Assembly (NCBI RefSeq): GCF_008632125.1
Contig: NZ_VWRN01000014.1
Span: forward strand, 62,001 to 126,000
Length of the DNA stretch: 64,000 bases
Origin: Cupriavidus cauae
GTDB taxonomy: Bacteria; Pseudomonadota; Gammaproteobacteria; Burkholderiales; Burkholderiaceae
Direction: 5' to 3'
Of this stretch, positions 34,064-41,855 are shown piece after piece. How positions within the stretch are numbered: position 1 is the first letter of the stretch; the number at the start of each line of letters is the position of its first letter. The notes beneath the pieces are model-generated. The model made no database searches. It worked only from the letters and a program-made list of their open reading frames with translations, and was not told the origin of the DNA. Position numbers and translations under genes: made by a program.

Positions 34064-36034
34064 TCATCGGGTCAGCCAGCGGCTCTTGATCACGCGCCGG
34101 CTGCCGTTGCGGGTTCCAGAAGCAGAAAGGCCACCGCTGTGGGTGGCCTCGTTGGGATGTGTCGGTTCGAGCGGCGGCGAATCGTCCGGTGGACGCTCCA
34201 TGCCGAGTTGTCGCTCCAGTTCGCGCCAGTGACGCTCCTCGAAGCGATCCAGGCCCGCCGCCGCTGCGGCGGCGCGGGCATAGACGTAGCAGTCGAGCGC
34301 CTCGTTGCGCTCGCGCATCTTTTGCCATTCGCGCACGGGGAAACCGTTGCGGTCGCGGCGGGTGATCAGTTGTTCGGCACAGAGCTGCTGGGTGAACTCC
34401 GCGTCGATCTTGGGCAGGTGGACGAAGCCTGCGGGGAACGTCGTGGTGACGCCGTCCTCGCCGACGTTGGCCGCCTTGCGCAGGTTGTTGTAAAGCTCCA
34501 GCTTGGCGATGCCGACCGCGACGGTGAATACCTTGATGCCACGGCGCAGCTTCTTCCCGTCGCGCGAGACATCGACCGCCGTCGGCGTGCCGATCAGCGC
34601 CGCGCCGCGCGATGCGCCCTTGACGGCCATCACGCGCGCATCGCGGCAGGCGCGCACGAAGGCGTAGGCTTCCTGCGTGGCAAAGCCGGTGTCGAGCGCG
34701 AAGCGTGCCAGCGGCATCGCCGCGCCCGTGGCGTGCGTCCAGGTTTCGTCGAGCATCTCGGCCAGACGCTTCCACACCTGCTCACGCGCGGTGTCGCCCA
34801 TCAGCACGCGGTGCTCGACGAGCCATGCTTCCTTACCGCGTCCGAAGGCCCAGACCGAGACTTCGATGCGATCCTTCTGCACGTCCGCGCCGCCCACCAG
34901 CAGCAGACCGCCTTGCGGCACCGTGCCGATGCGGTAATCCTCGCGGCGTTCGACCAGCCGCTGCCAGTCGGGCGCTTCACCTTCCTCGACCCACGTTTCG
35001 CCGAGTTCGGTGTTCTTGAAGGTCTTGATCGCGGCGGCGGAACCGGATTCCTTGCTGACCGCCGCTTCCCACGCGGCGGCGATGTCGCGCCACGCGCGCC
35101 AGCCGACCGGGCTGTATAGCGAGGACAGGTGAAAGCCCGCCGTGCGCGGCGCACCGTCCTCGACCATCGCGCGCCACTCGCCGTGTTCGAGCATCCACGT
35201 CTTGTGGTGCTCCGCAATCGCGGTGTCGCAGGATTCGCAGACATAGGCCGCCGTCTCCGGCGCGCCCTTGTCCCAGCGCAACTGCTCGAAGCGCAGCCAC
35301 TGCCGGTGCGAGCAATGCGGGCACGGCACGAAGTAGCGGCGCTGGTCGCTGGCCTCGTACTCGCGCTCGATGGCCGATGCGCCCGAGATCGTCGGCGTGG
35401 AAACGATGAAGATCTTCCGGCGCGCGAAGGTGCGCGTGCGCGCCTCCGCCAGCGAGATCGCGTCGCCTTCGCCCTCGACGTCCAGCGGGTAGCCGTCCAC
35501 CTCGTCGAGGAACAGGTAGCGCACCGGCATCGAGCGCAGGCCGACCGCGCTGTTCGCGCCGGTCATCACCAGCACGCCGCCGCGAAACTCCTTGGCCAGA
35601 ATCGTGTTGCCCGAATCGCGCGAGCGAGCCGGAGCGATCAACTCGGCCAGCACGCCCGATTCCTCGATCAGCGGGTCGATGCGCTGCTTGGAGTTGCGCT
35701 TGGCCATCTCGACCGTCGGCCAGACCGCCATCATCGGGCCCGGCGCATGGTGGATGACGTAGCCGATCCAGTTCGATCCCATCTCGGTCGCGCCGAGCTG
35801 GGCAGCCTTCATGAACACCACGCGCTCGACCGGCGAGGTCGGGGACAGGCAATCCATGATGGCCTTCAGGTACGGCGTGCGGCTGGTGCGCCAGCGGCCC
35901 GGTTCGGCGGATGCCTTGCTGGAGAGCATCCGATGCCGATCCGACCATTCGGACACCGTGAGCAGCGGATCGGGCGTCAAGCCCTCGCGCCACGCGCGTT
36001 CGATTTCGGCTGCGCCTTCGTAATCGACGTCCAT
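34064..36034 (-). CDS. Terminase large subunit (GpA family)
   Basis: A 656-residue GpA-type terminase. The ATPase Walker A-like VFMKAAQLGATE is near residues 73-84 and Walker B RYLFLDEVDGYP near residue 168. A zinc-ribbon-like CPHCSHRQ...CESC insertion lies near residues 230-265, and a C-terminal nuclease region begins at GGADVQKDRIEV. The motor packages DNA and cuts the genome. ATG 36034 lies 10 bp after the small subunit stop. GpA homologues usually cut at cos sites; no cos site was identified by eye. Confidence 0.92.
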   Translation of the reverse strand: MDVDYEGAAEIERAWREGLTPDPLLTVSEWSDRHRMLSSKASAEPGRWRTSRTPYLKAIMDCLSPTSPVERVVFMKAAQLGATEMGSNWIGYVIHHAPGPMMAVWPTVEMAKRNSKQRIDPLIEESGVLAELIAPARSRDSGNTILAKEFRGGVLVMTGANSAVGLRSMPVRYLFLDEVDGYPLDVEGEGDAISLAEARTRTFARRKIFIVSTPTISGASAIEREYEASDQRRYFVPCPHCSHRQWLRFEQLRWDKGAPETAAYVCESCDTAIAEHHKTWMLEHGEWRAMVEDGAPRTAGFHLSSLYSPVGWRAWRDIAAAWEAAVSKESGSAAAIKTFKNTELGETWVEEGEAPDWQRLVERREDYRIGTVPQGGLLLVGGADVQKDRIEVSVWAFGRGKEAWLVEHRVLMGDTAREQVWKRLAEMLDETWTHATGAAMPLARFALDTGFATQEAYAFVRACRDARVMAVKGASRGAALIGTPTAVDVSRDGKKLRRGIKVFTVAVGIAKLELYNNLRKAANVGEDGVTTTFPAGFVHLPKIDAEFTQQLCAEQLITRRDRNGFPVREWQKMRERNEALDCYVYARAAAAAAGLDRFEERHWRELERQLGMERPPDDSPPLEPTHPNEATHSGGLSASGTRNGSRRVIKSRWLTR

Positions 36035-36044
36035 TTGTTCCTGT

Positions 36045-36572
36045 TCAGTCCACGCGCGGGCGCAGATCGCCAAGTTCCTGCAAGTGCTCGCGCACGGCGG
36101 CCTCGAGCGCGACATGCATCGTGTGCGGGGCGACCCCGAGCTTGGCCGCCATCTGCGCGGAGATGCGAGCGGGCCAGTTCAGCCACGCATCGCGCTCGGA
36201 GCGCGCCAGCTTGAAGACATGGGCGATGGCCTGCGGCCGATCCACCAGCTCGCCCTTGAGCCGGGCCAGCCGCACCTTGTTCGTCTGCGCCTTGACCACC
36301 TCGTTGACCGTGCGCGCCTGAAGCAGCGACGCACCGCCAGCAGGAAGGGCGGCGGGACCGTCGCCACCGCCTTCCGGTACGGCGACCTTCGTGGCCTTGG
36401 CGCGCGTCCCCGCCTTGGGAGCATCCGAGTTGCGTGCCCACTCCCGATCCGCGCGGTCGGCGTCGATGGTGCCGTCAGCTTCCGGCGTGATGCGCCCAGC
36501 CCGGATGGCCTTGTGAACAGCGGTGTCGGTTACGCCCCGGTGGCGGGCGTAAGCGCGTATCGAGATGCCCAT
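36045..36572 (-). CDS. Terminase small subunit
   Basis: A 175-residue protein starting at ATG 36572 (an ATG at 36596 adds eight residues). The N-terminal helix-turn-helix (SIRAYARHRGVTDTAVHKAI, winged by GRITPEADGTI) fits DNA-recognition by small terminase proteins. An Ala/Gly-rich linker and a helical C-terminus containing RLARLKGELVDRPQ follow, consistent with oligomerisation and large-subunit binding. It is the first gene of the packaging operon, transcribed away from the divergent DUF3489 gene. Confidence 0.8.
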   Translation of the reverse strand: MGISIRAYARHRGVTDTAVHKAIRAGRITPEADGTIDADRADREWARNSDAPKAGTRAKATKVAVPEGGGDGPAALPAGGASLLQARTVNEVVKAQTNKVRLARLKGELVDRPQAIAHVFKLARSERDAWLNWPARISAQMAAKLGVAPHTMHVALEAAVREHLQELGDLRPRVD

Positions 36573-36624
36573 TTTGAGAACCAGCGGCCCCTTCATTCAT
36601 TTGTTCGTCATTCCCCCGGAATCA

Positions 36625-36690
36625 GCTTGGCTTCTCTCTGGAACAGCGCGTTCATCACGTCACCCATCAACCACCCCGAAGGAGCAGCAA
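36625..36690 (+). repeat. Leader copy 1 (shared 5' region)
   Basis: GCTTGGCTTCTC at 36625, CAGCGCGTT at 36644 and CCCGAAGGAG before the start recur in the same order before the next plus-strand gene. The distance from the first block to the start codon is 66 bases here and 67 there. Confidence 0.6.
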
Positions 36691-37203
36691 ATGACCACCA
36701 GCCAACTGACCCCGGCCCAGCACGCGATCCTGGCCTACGCCCTCGAACACACCGGCGGCAAGATCGACTGGTTCCCTGACAACATCAAAGGCGGCGCACG
36801 CAAGAAAGTGCTAGACGGCCTGTTCAACCGCGCCCTGATCACCACCGACGGCAACGACTGGTTCGTCGCCGCCGAGGGCTACGACGCGATGGGTCGCGCC
36901 CGTCCCGCGCCCCTGGACGCCGACCCGGAGATCGAGGCCGCCGTGACGGCCGCCGAGGCCGAGTGGGCCCAGGACAAGACCACGCAGGCCAAGCCGCGCA
37001 CCCGCGAAAACAGCAAGCAGGCCGAAGTCATCCGGATGCTGCAGCGCGCAGAGGGCGCGACGGTGCGCCAGATCTGCGACGCCACGGGCTGGCAGGCGCA
37101 CACGGTGCGCGGCACCTTCGCCGGAGCCTTCAAGAAGAAGCTCGGCCTGACCATCGTCTCGGACAAGGCTCAGGGCGGCGAGCGGGTCTACCGCATCGCC
37201 TGA
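36691..37203 (+). CDS. DUF3489 protein
   Basis: A 170-residue protein of the DUF3489 family. The N-terminal half contains LTPAQHAILAYALEHTGG and the C-terminal half contains SKQAEVIRMLQRAEGATVRQ, which looks like a winged helix-turn-helix. It probably binds DNA. GGAG precedes the ATG. One of only two plus-strand genes in the phage block, it sits between the leftward packaging operon and the ParB-methyltransferase operon. Confidence 0.75.
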   Translation: MTTSQLTPAQHAILAYALEHTGGKIDWFPDNIKGGARKKVLDGLFNRALITTDGNDWFVAAEGYDAMGRARPAPLDADPEIEAAVTAAEAEWAQDKTTQAKPRTRENSKQAEVIRMLQRAEGATVRQICDATGWQAHTVRGTFAGAFKKKLGLTIVSDKAQGGERVYRIA

Positions 37204-37223
37204 TCAGAAAGATCGAGAAAGAG

Positions 37224-37300
37224 GCCAAGCGGCGCTTGGCTTCTCAATCGAGCAGCGCGTTACTACGGACGTCGCAACGATCAACCCGAAGGAGCCCGAG
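37224..37300 (+). repeat. Leader copy 2 with a short hairpin
   Basis: It repeats the leader described upstream: GCTTGGCTTCTC at 37234, CAGCGCGTT, and CCCGAAGGAG. A 7-bp inverted repeat (GCCAAGC/GCTTGGC) at 37224-37240 could act as terminator of the previous gene or as an RNA switch. Confidence 0.6.
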
Positions 37301-37666
37301 ATGACCACCAACCAGATCCCTGCCACCCAGAACGAAGCCTGGGGCTTTTGGGGCACGATGAACGAGCACGCCAGCGCTGCGTGGCCCTTGGCGATGAACG
37401 CCATTTCGGACGCCACCGGCCAGCCCCTCGAATCGGTGCGGATCTTCCTCGACAGCCGACACGGCCGCCACTTTGCCGACGAGGTTCAGAACGGGCTGTA
37501 CCGGGGCCAGACCTTGACGGACGCGATCAACGCCGCCACCCGACAGTGGATGGGCTGGACGATTGGACGCCAGACCAGCAAGCAATACGGCATCCCGCGC
37601 GGTCTGCCCTACCTGACGGGCTTCGTGATTCACTGCGAGATCACCGACGAGTCGCGGGCCGCCTGA
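37301..37666 (+). CDS. Hypothetical phage protein, 121 residues
   Basis: A 121-residue protein, Trp-rich with an acidic-aromatic start (ATQNEAWGFWGTMNEHASAA) and a GRQTSKQYGIPRGLPYLTGF end. I do not recognise the family. It has a good GGAG site and the shared leader. Its last 37 bases overlap the 3' end of the convergent ParB-methyltransferase gene, so the two compete antisense. Confidence 0.65.
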   Translation: MTTNQIPATQNEAWGFWGTMNEHASAAWPLAMNAISDATGQPLESVRIFLDSRHGRHFADEVQNGLYRGQTLTDAINAATRQWMGWTIGRQTSKQYGIPRGLPYLTGFVIHCEITDESRAA

Positions 37667-38898
37667 TCGAACGCCATGCCATCCGCCTCGCGGGTGGCAC
37701 GTTTCCCAGTCCAGTCCTGCCAGCGGCGCACAATCACGTCGACGTACTTCGGGTCGAGTTCGATCAGCCGCGCCAGCCGCCCCGATTTCTCGGCGGCGAT
37801 CAGCGTCGTGCCAGAGCCGCCGAACGGGTCCAGCACCACGTTGCCGGGGCGGCTCGAATTGCGGATCGCCCGCTCGACCAGCTCCACCGGTTTCATCGTC
37901 GGGTGCAGGTCGTTCTTCTGCGGCTTCTTGATTTGCCACACGTCGCCCTGATCACGGTCGCCGCACCAGTGGCGTTGCACCCCTTCGGGCCATCCGTACA
38001 GAATCGGCTCGTACTGGCGCTGGTAGTCGGCGCGACCCAGCGTGAAGGTGTTCTTCGCCCAGATGATGAACGTCGACCAGTGGCCACCGGCGGCGCGGAA
38101 CGCCGCCTGCAGCACGTCGAGTTCGCTGGAGGACATCGCCACGTAGATGCCGCCCCGGCAATGCGCGACGGTGGGCGTCAGCGCCGCCAGCAGGAAGTCG
38201 CAGAAGCCGTCGCCCAGGTTGTCGTTCAGGATCGCGCGATCCTTGCCGCGCATCTTGTCCTTGGCACTGTTGGCGTAGTTCACGTTGTACGGCGGATCGG
38301 TGAAGACCATGTCCACCTGCTCGCCTTCCAGTAGTCGCTCGTAGCTTTCGGCCAGAGTGGAGTCGCCGCACAGCAGGCGGTGACCACCGAGCAGCCAGAC
38401 GTCGCCCGGACGCGAGACCGGCGTCTCGCTGACCTCGGGCACCGCATCGTCATCGGCTTCGCCCTCAGTATCCGGCTCGTCGCCCGCCATCAACTCGGCC
38501 AGCGCGTCGGCATCGAAGCCGGTGAGCGACAGGTCAAAGTCATCGTCCTGCAGGGCCGCGATCTCGATGCGCAGCATCGCGTCATCCCACCCGGCGTTCT
38601 CGGCGATGCGGTTGTCCGCGATGACCAGCGCCCGGCGCTGGGTCGGGCTCAGATGGTCGAGCACGACCACCGGCACCACCTCCAACCCGAGTTTCTGCGC
38701 GGCGGCGAGCCGACCGTGCCCGGCGACGATCACGCCGTCGCTACCCGCCAGGATCGGATTGGTGAACCCGAACTCGGCAATCGACGCAGCGATTTGCGCC
38801 ACCTGTTCATCCGAGTGGGTGCGCGCGTTGCGGGCGTAGGGCAGCAGCTTGCCTGTGGGCCACTGCTCGATCTTGTCGGCCAACCAGGAGGCGTTCAT
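37630..38898 (-). CDS. ParB-domain DNA methyltransferase 1
   Basis: A 422-residue fusion. The first roughly 120 residues are a ParB-type domain with NPILAGSDGVIVAGHGRLAA and an IADNR motif. The rest is an adenine-type methyltransferase with catalytic TDPPYN near residue 203 and AdoMet motif DPFGGSGTT near residue 361, the order of beta-class enzymes. Such phage fusions methylate phage DNA, possibly for protection from host restriction. It overlaps methyltransferase 2 by 4 bp (ATGA). Confidence 0.88.
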   Translation of the reverse strand: MNASWLADKIEQWPTGKLLPYARNARTHSDEQVAQIAASIAEFGFTNPILAGSDGVIVAGHGRLAAAQKLGLEVVPVVVLDHLSPTQRRALVIADNRIAENAGWDDAMLRIEIAALQDDDFDLSLTGFDADALAELMAGDEPDTEGEADDDAVPEVSETPVSRPGDVWLLGGHRLLCGDSTLAESYERLLEGEQVDMVFTDPPYNVNYANSAKDKMRGKDRAILNDNLGDGFCDFLLAALTPTVAHCRGGIYVAMSSSELDVLQAAFRAAGGHWSTFIIWAKNTFTLGRADYQRQYEPILYGWPEGVQRHWCGDRDQGDVWQIKKPQKNDLHPTMKPVELVERAIRNSSRPGNVVLDPFGGSGTTLIAAEKSGRLARLIELDPKYVDVIVRRWQDWTGKRATREADGMAFDQAARDSSVISQ

Positions 38899-40316
38899 TG
38901 CTCGGCCTCCGTGGTGGCCAGACGCTCGTTGGCGACGTGGTCGAAGGACTGGCCTGTGGCCAGCAGTGTGACGGGCACGCCAGGGTGGTTCTGCTGGAAG
39001 CGCTTGATCGCAACATCCACGTACTCCGGCGCGATTTCGACCGTGCGACAGATCCGACCGGTGCGCTCTGCAGCCAGCATCGTCGTGCCGCTGCCACCGA
39101 AGGGCTCGAACACGATGTCGCCCGAATCGGTGTAGGCCTCGATGACGAACTCCGGCAGCGCGACCGGGAACACGGCCGGGTGGTCGATGTCCTGCCCGAT
39201 CTTGCCCTTGTGGCGCATCACGCGGATCACCGAGTCGGGAATGCGGGTGTCCTGTGTCGGCTGGCCCTTGTGCGTCCAGCCGCCCACCTCGCCATCCTTG
39301 CCGCGCATTGCCGTGGACGACCCGTCAGCACGCAGGTGCGATTCCTGGCCAGCATGCTTGCACGGCACGATCTTGTTCGGCTTGCGGCTCTGGCGGTTGA
39401 AGTGAAAAACGAATTCGAAGCTTGGCGCGAAGCGGCCCGCCCAGTCGCCGGGCATGCCCGGGCCCTGATCCCAGACGTACCACGCGAAACGCCGCCAGCC
39501 CTGCTGGCGCATCCAACCGAGCCACGCATCCCAATACGGGATGACCTCGTTGTCGCGGTGGATCAGCCCGAGGTTGACCAGCACCTGGCCATCCTGAGCC
39601 ATCGGCAGATGGGCGAACACGCCGCGCATCAGGCCATCCCAGTCGGCGATGCCGCCCGAGGTGTAGTCACGCTGATTGCCGTAAGGCGGTGAGGTGAAGC
39701 ACAGGCGAGCCATGTCGCCTTGCATCAGCGTGCCGACCACGGCACGGTCGGTCGCGTCGCCGCAGATCAGGCGATGCTGGCCGATGGCCCAGACATCGCC
39801 GGTGCGCGACACCGGCACCACGGGTGCATCCGGCACGTCGTCAGCGGCGTCCGGTTCGTCGCCGTCCGTTGCGTCCTGCTGCTCCTGGTCGGCCTCATCG
39901 GAGACCACGTCGTCGGCGAGCAGTGCCTCGATCTCGGCATCCTCGAAACCGGTCAGCCCAAGGTCGTACCCGGCCTCGGACAGCTCGGCCAGTTCCAGCG
40001 CCAGTAGTTCCCCGTTCCATCCCGCATCGAGCGCCAGCCGGTTGTCGGAGATGACGTAGGCGCGCTTCTGCGTCGGCGACAAGTGCGCCAGTTCGATGAC
40101 CGGCACCTGATCCAGTCCCAGCTTGCGCGCGGCAGCCAAACGGCCGTGGCCCGCGATGATGCCGTTGTCGCCGTCCACCAGCACCGGGTTCGTCCAGCCG
40201 TACTCGACAATGCTGGCCGCGATCTTGGCCACCTGCTCGTCGGTGTGCGTGCGCGGGTTGCGGGCGTAGGGAATCAGCGCCTCGACCTTGCGGTACTCGA
40301 CGTTGAGCGTGTTCAG
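38895..40316 (-). CDS. ParB-domain DNA methyltransferase 2 (probable non-ATG start)
   Basis: A ParB domain (NPVLVDGDNGIIAGHGRLAAAR), an acidic linker, then a methyltransferase with TSPPYGNQRDY and C-terminal EPFGGSGTTM. The first in-frame GTG (40232) would truncate the conserved ParB start (YARNPRTHTDEQVAKIA). In frame upstream there is no ATG or GTG, but a CTG at 40316 and an adjacent ATT follow GAGGAA, giving a 473-residue protein. I annotate from this CTG. The catalytic motif is TSPPY rather than the DPPY of its neighbour, so the pair may have different targets. Confidence 0.8.
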   Translation of the reverse strand: MNTLNVEYRKVEALIPYARNPRTHTDEQVAKIAASIVEYGWTNPVLVDGDNGIIAGHGRLAAARKLGLDQVPVIELAHLSPTQKRAYVISDNRLALDAGWNGELLALELAELSEAGYDLGLTGFEDAEIEALLADDVVSDEADQEQQDATDGDEPDAADDVPDAPVVPVSRTGDVWAIGQHRLICGDATDRAVVGTLMQGDMARLCFTSPPYGNQRDYTSGGIADWDGLMRGVFAHLPMAQDGQVLVNLGLIHRDNEVIPYWDAWLGWMRQQGWRRFAWYVWDQGPGMPGDWAGRFAPSFEFVFHFNRQSRKPNKIVPCKHAGQESHLRADGSSTAMRGKDGEVGGWTHKGQPTQDTRIPDSVIRVMRHKGKIGQDIDHPAVFPVALPEFVIEAYTDSGDIVFEPFGGSGTTMLAAERTGRICRTVEIAPEYVDVAIKRFQQNHPGVPVTLLATGQSFDHVANERLATTEAEQ

Positions 40317-40329
40317 AATCGGTTCCTCG

Positions 40330-40366
40330 AAAAAGGAAAACCCGCCGACGGAAAACCGCGGGCGGG
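40330..40366 (-). terminator. Rho-independent terminator before methyltransferase 2
   Basis: On the minus strand, CCCGCC and GGCGGG pair around a 14-base loop and are followed by TTTTCCTTTTT, just before the GAGGAA ribosome site of methyltransferase 2. It may separate early from late transcription, or be overcome by antitermination. Confidence 0.55.
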
Positions 40367-40393
40367 CTCGTGATGGGTGCGGACTGGTGCGGG

Positions 40394-40428
40394 TGCAAAC
40401 TGCAAACCCTGCAAACCTTGGTTTGCAG
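40394..40428. promoter_or_regulatory. Operator-like TGCAAAC repeats with inverted copy
   Basis: TGCAAAC occurs at 40394-40400, 40401-40407 and 40410-40416, with the inverted GTTTGCA at 40421-40427. CTGCAAACC and GGTTTGCAG form a 9-bp inverted repeat with a two-base centre. It lies in the 330-bp stretch without a convincing gene (40317-40646), upstream of the ParB-methyltransferase genes. Confidence 0.5.
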
Positions 40429-40646
40429 TCGGACGCTAGGCGAATGCCGCGCTCGCGCCCCCCGCATGGGCTATTGGCCAGGAAGGACCCGTGAATGCCC
40501 GGGCGGCTTCCTCGACCGTCACCGCTGTCCAGAAGATAGCTGCAATCCTACCCCCGGACCGGCGAATCTGTTGCAGCGGCGAAAGCCGCATTTCGCCGCC
40601 GATGCGCGCGGATGCGCGACCGCACCCGCCAAATCACGCCAAAACA

Positions 40647-41033
40647 CTACGCCGTCAAGGCGACGCCGTTGAGGTGATCGGCCACCAAATGCAACGCCCG
40701 CTGCCACCGCCGCCAGGCGGTGGTCCGGTCGCAGCCGAAGCGGGCGCAGATCTCGCGCCAGCGGTGGCGCTCGGCGCGCATCCATACCAGGTGGCGTTCC
40801 TCTTCCTCCAGCCACAAGACCCAGCGCATGGTCTCGAGCATCCGCTCGACCGTCTCGGGTGCGGGCGGGAAGCGCCGGATCGAGGGTTCGGCCCCCAGCG
40901 TCTCCCAGGGCATGCGCCGGATCGCGGGCCAGGTGTTGAAGTAGCCCTGCACGCGCACGGGCGGCAGGCGGTGGGCGGTGATGGCCGCCTCCCGGAAGCG
41001 TTCGGCCACACGCTCGACGGTCCACTCAGCCAT
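40647..41033 (-). CDS. DUF6362-type regulator
   Basis: A 128-residue protein ending in a helix-turn-helix (REICARFGCDRTTAWRRWQRAL). The pattern matches DUF6362, seen just before packaging genes in siphoviruses, and suggests control of late genes. It overlaps the 69-residue gene by 8 bp. A terminator and the TGCAAAC repeats lie downstream. Confidence 0.75.
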   Translation of the reverse strand: MAEWTVERVAERFREAAITAHRLPPVRVQGYFNTWPAIRRMPWETLGAEPSIRRFPPAPETVERMLETMRWVLWLEEEERHLVWMRAERHRWREICARFGCDRTTAWRRWQRALHLVADHLNGVALTA

Positions 41034-41235
41034 GGCGCGCCTCCCGTGCGCCGTAGAGCCGCTCGCCGATTCGGCGGATCAGCTCGCGTTCCATCCAGTC
41101 GAGCCGGTCGTCGTCGAGGCAGACGACGAGCAGGCGCTGCTCGCGCCAGCCGCGGCGTTTGACGGCCTCCACGTCCATCGGCTCGGGCTGCAGGCGCCCC
41201 AGCGGGCAGCGGTAGCGAGGGGTCGGGACGTCCAT
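41026..41235 (-). CDS. Small phage protein, unknown
   Basis: A 69-residue protein, rich in Arg and Asp, with LLVVCLDDDRLDWMERELIRR. I do not recognise a family. It follows the RuvC-like stop by 1 bp and overlaps the DUF6362 gene, so it is probably co-translated. Confidence 0.6.
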   Translation of the reverse strand: MDVPTPRYRCPLGRLQPEPMDVEAVKRRGWREQRLLVVCLDDDRLDWMERELIRRIGERLYGAREARHG

Positions 41236-41236
41236 C

Positions 41237-41713
41237 TCACGCCTCCTGCGCCGCGTCGTGATGCTGGATGGCCCAGTGCAACAGCGCCAAGGCGTCGGCC
41301 TCGTTGTCGTCCGCCGGGGCGTGACCCCGGCGACGCACGGCCGCCATCACCGCGTCCTTGCGGGCGTTGCCTTTGCCGGTGGCGTGCTTCTTGATCGTGC
41401 CCACCGGCACGCCCTGGTAGGGAATGCCGTGGTGCTCGCACCAGGCCGTGAGCGTGGCCAGGAACCCGCCGTAGGCGTGCGCCGCGTCGGTCGAGACGTG
41501 GCGGCGCACTTCCTCGAAGACCAGCGCGTCGATCCCCTCGGCGTGGGCCTTGAGTTCGGTGAGCCAGCCCTTGAAGCGCAGGAAACGCATGCCGCCGCCT
41601 TCGAAGCGTCGGGGCTTGAAGGATTCGGTGCCGCTGGTGATTCGGCCCGTGCGGTCGCGCAGCGCCCAGCCGGTGGTGGTGCCCAGGTCCAGGGCCAGGA
41701 TCGTGGTGTGCAT
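41237..41713 (-). CDS. RuvC-like Holliday junction resolvase
   Basis: A 158-residue RNase H-fold nuclease. Catalytic acidic residues appear in ILALDLGTTTGW (residue 9), ALVFEEVRR (about residue 68) and DDNEADALALLHW near the C-terminus, the standard RuvC set. It resolves branched DNA before packaging. It lies between the primase-helicase and the DUF6362 regulator and begins just after a repeat-rich spacer. Confidence 0.88.
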   Translation of the reverse strand: MHTTILALDLGTTTGWALRDRTGRITSGTESFKPRRFEGGGMRFLRFKGWLTELKAHAEGIDALVFEEVRRHVSTDAAHAYGGFLATLTAWCEHHGIPYQGVPVGTIKKHATGKGNARKDAVMAAVRRRGHAPADDNEADALALLHWAIQHHDAAQEA

Positions 41714-41717
41714 GGTG

Positions 41718-41836
41718 TCAGTCCTCGTTCGGTGGGGACTGACGCATCCGACGCACGATATCGATAGTTCCCGTGAGGCGCGCGCACGCGCGCGCGCGTA
41801 GAGACTTACGATGGACAGCGTCAGATGCGTCAGTCC
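41718..41836. repeat. Long-range inverted repeat with alternating GC tract (possible origin or operator)
   Basis: In the 142-bp spacer between primase-helicase and RuvC-like genes, GGACTGACGCATC (41736-41748) and GATGCGTCAGTCC (41824-41836) are exact 13-bp inverted arms. TCAGTCC also occurs at 41718-41724. Between the arms lie CGATATCG (41756-41763) and a purine-pyrimidine alternating GC tract at about 41778-41798. No gene fits. Confidence 0.55.
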
Positions 41837-41855
41837 TGTCGGTGGTCACGGGTGT

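Noticed and set aside
41778..41798. GC-alternating tract as coding sequence
   Set aside because: No frame with a start and ribosome site crosses it, and the flanking inverted arms suggest a regulatory role.
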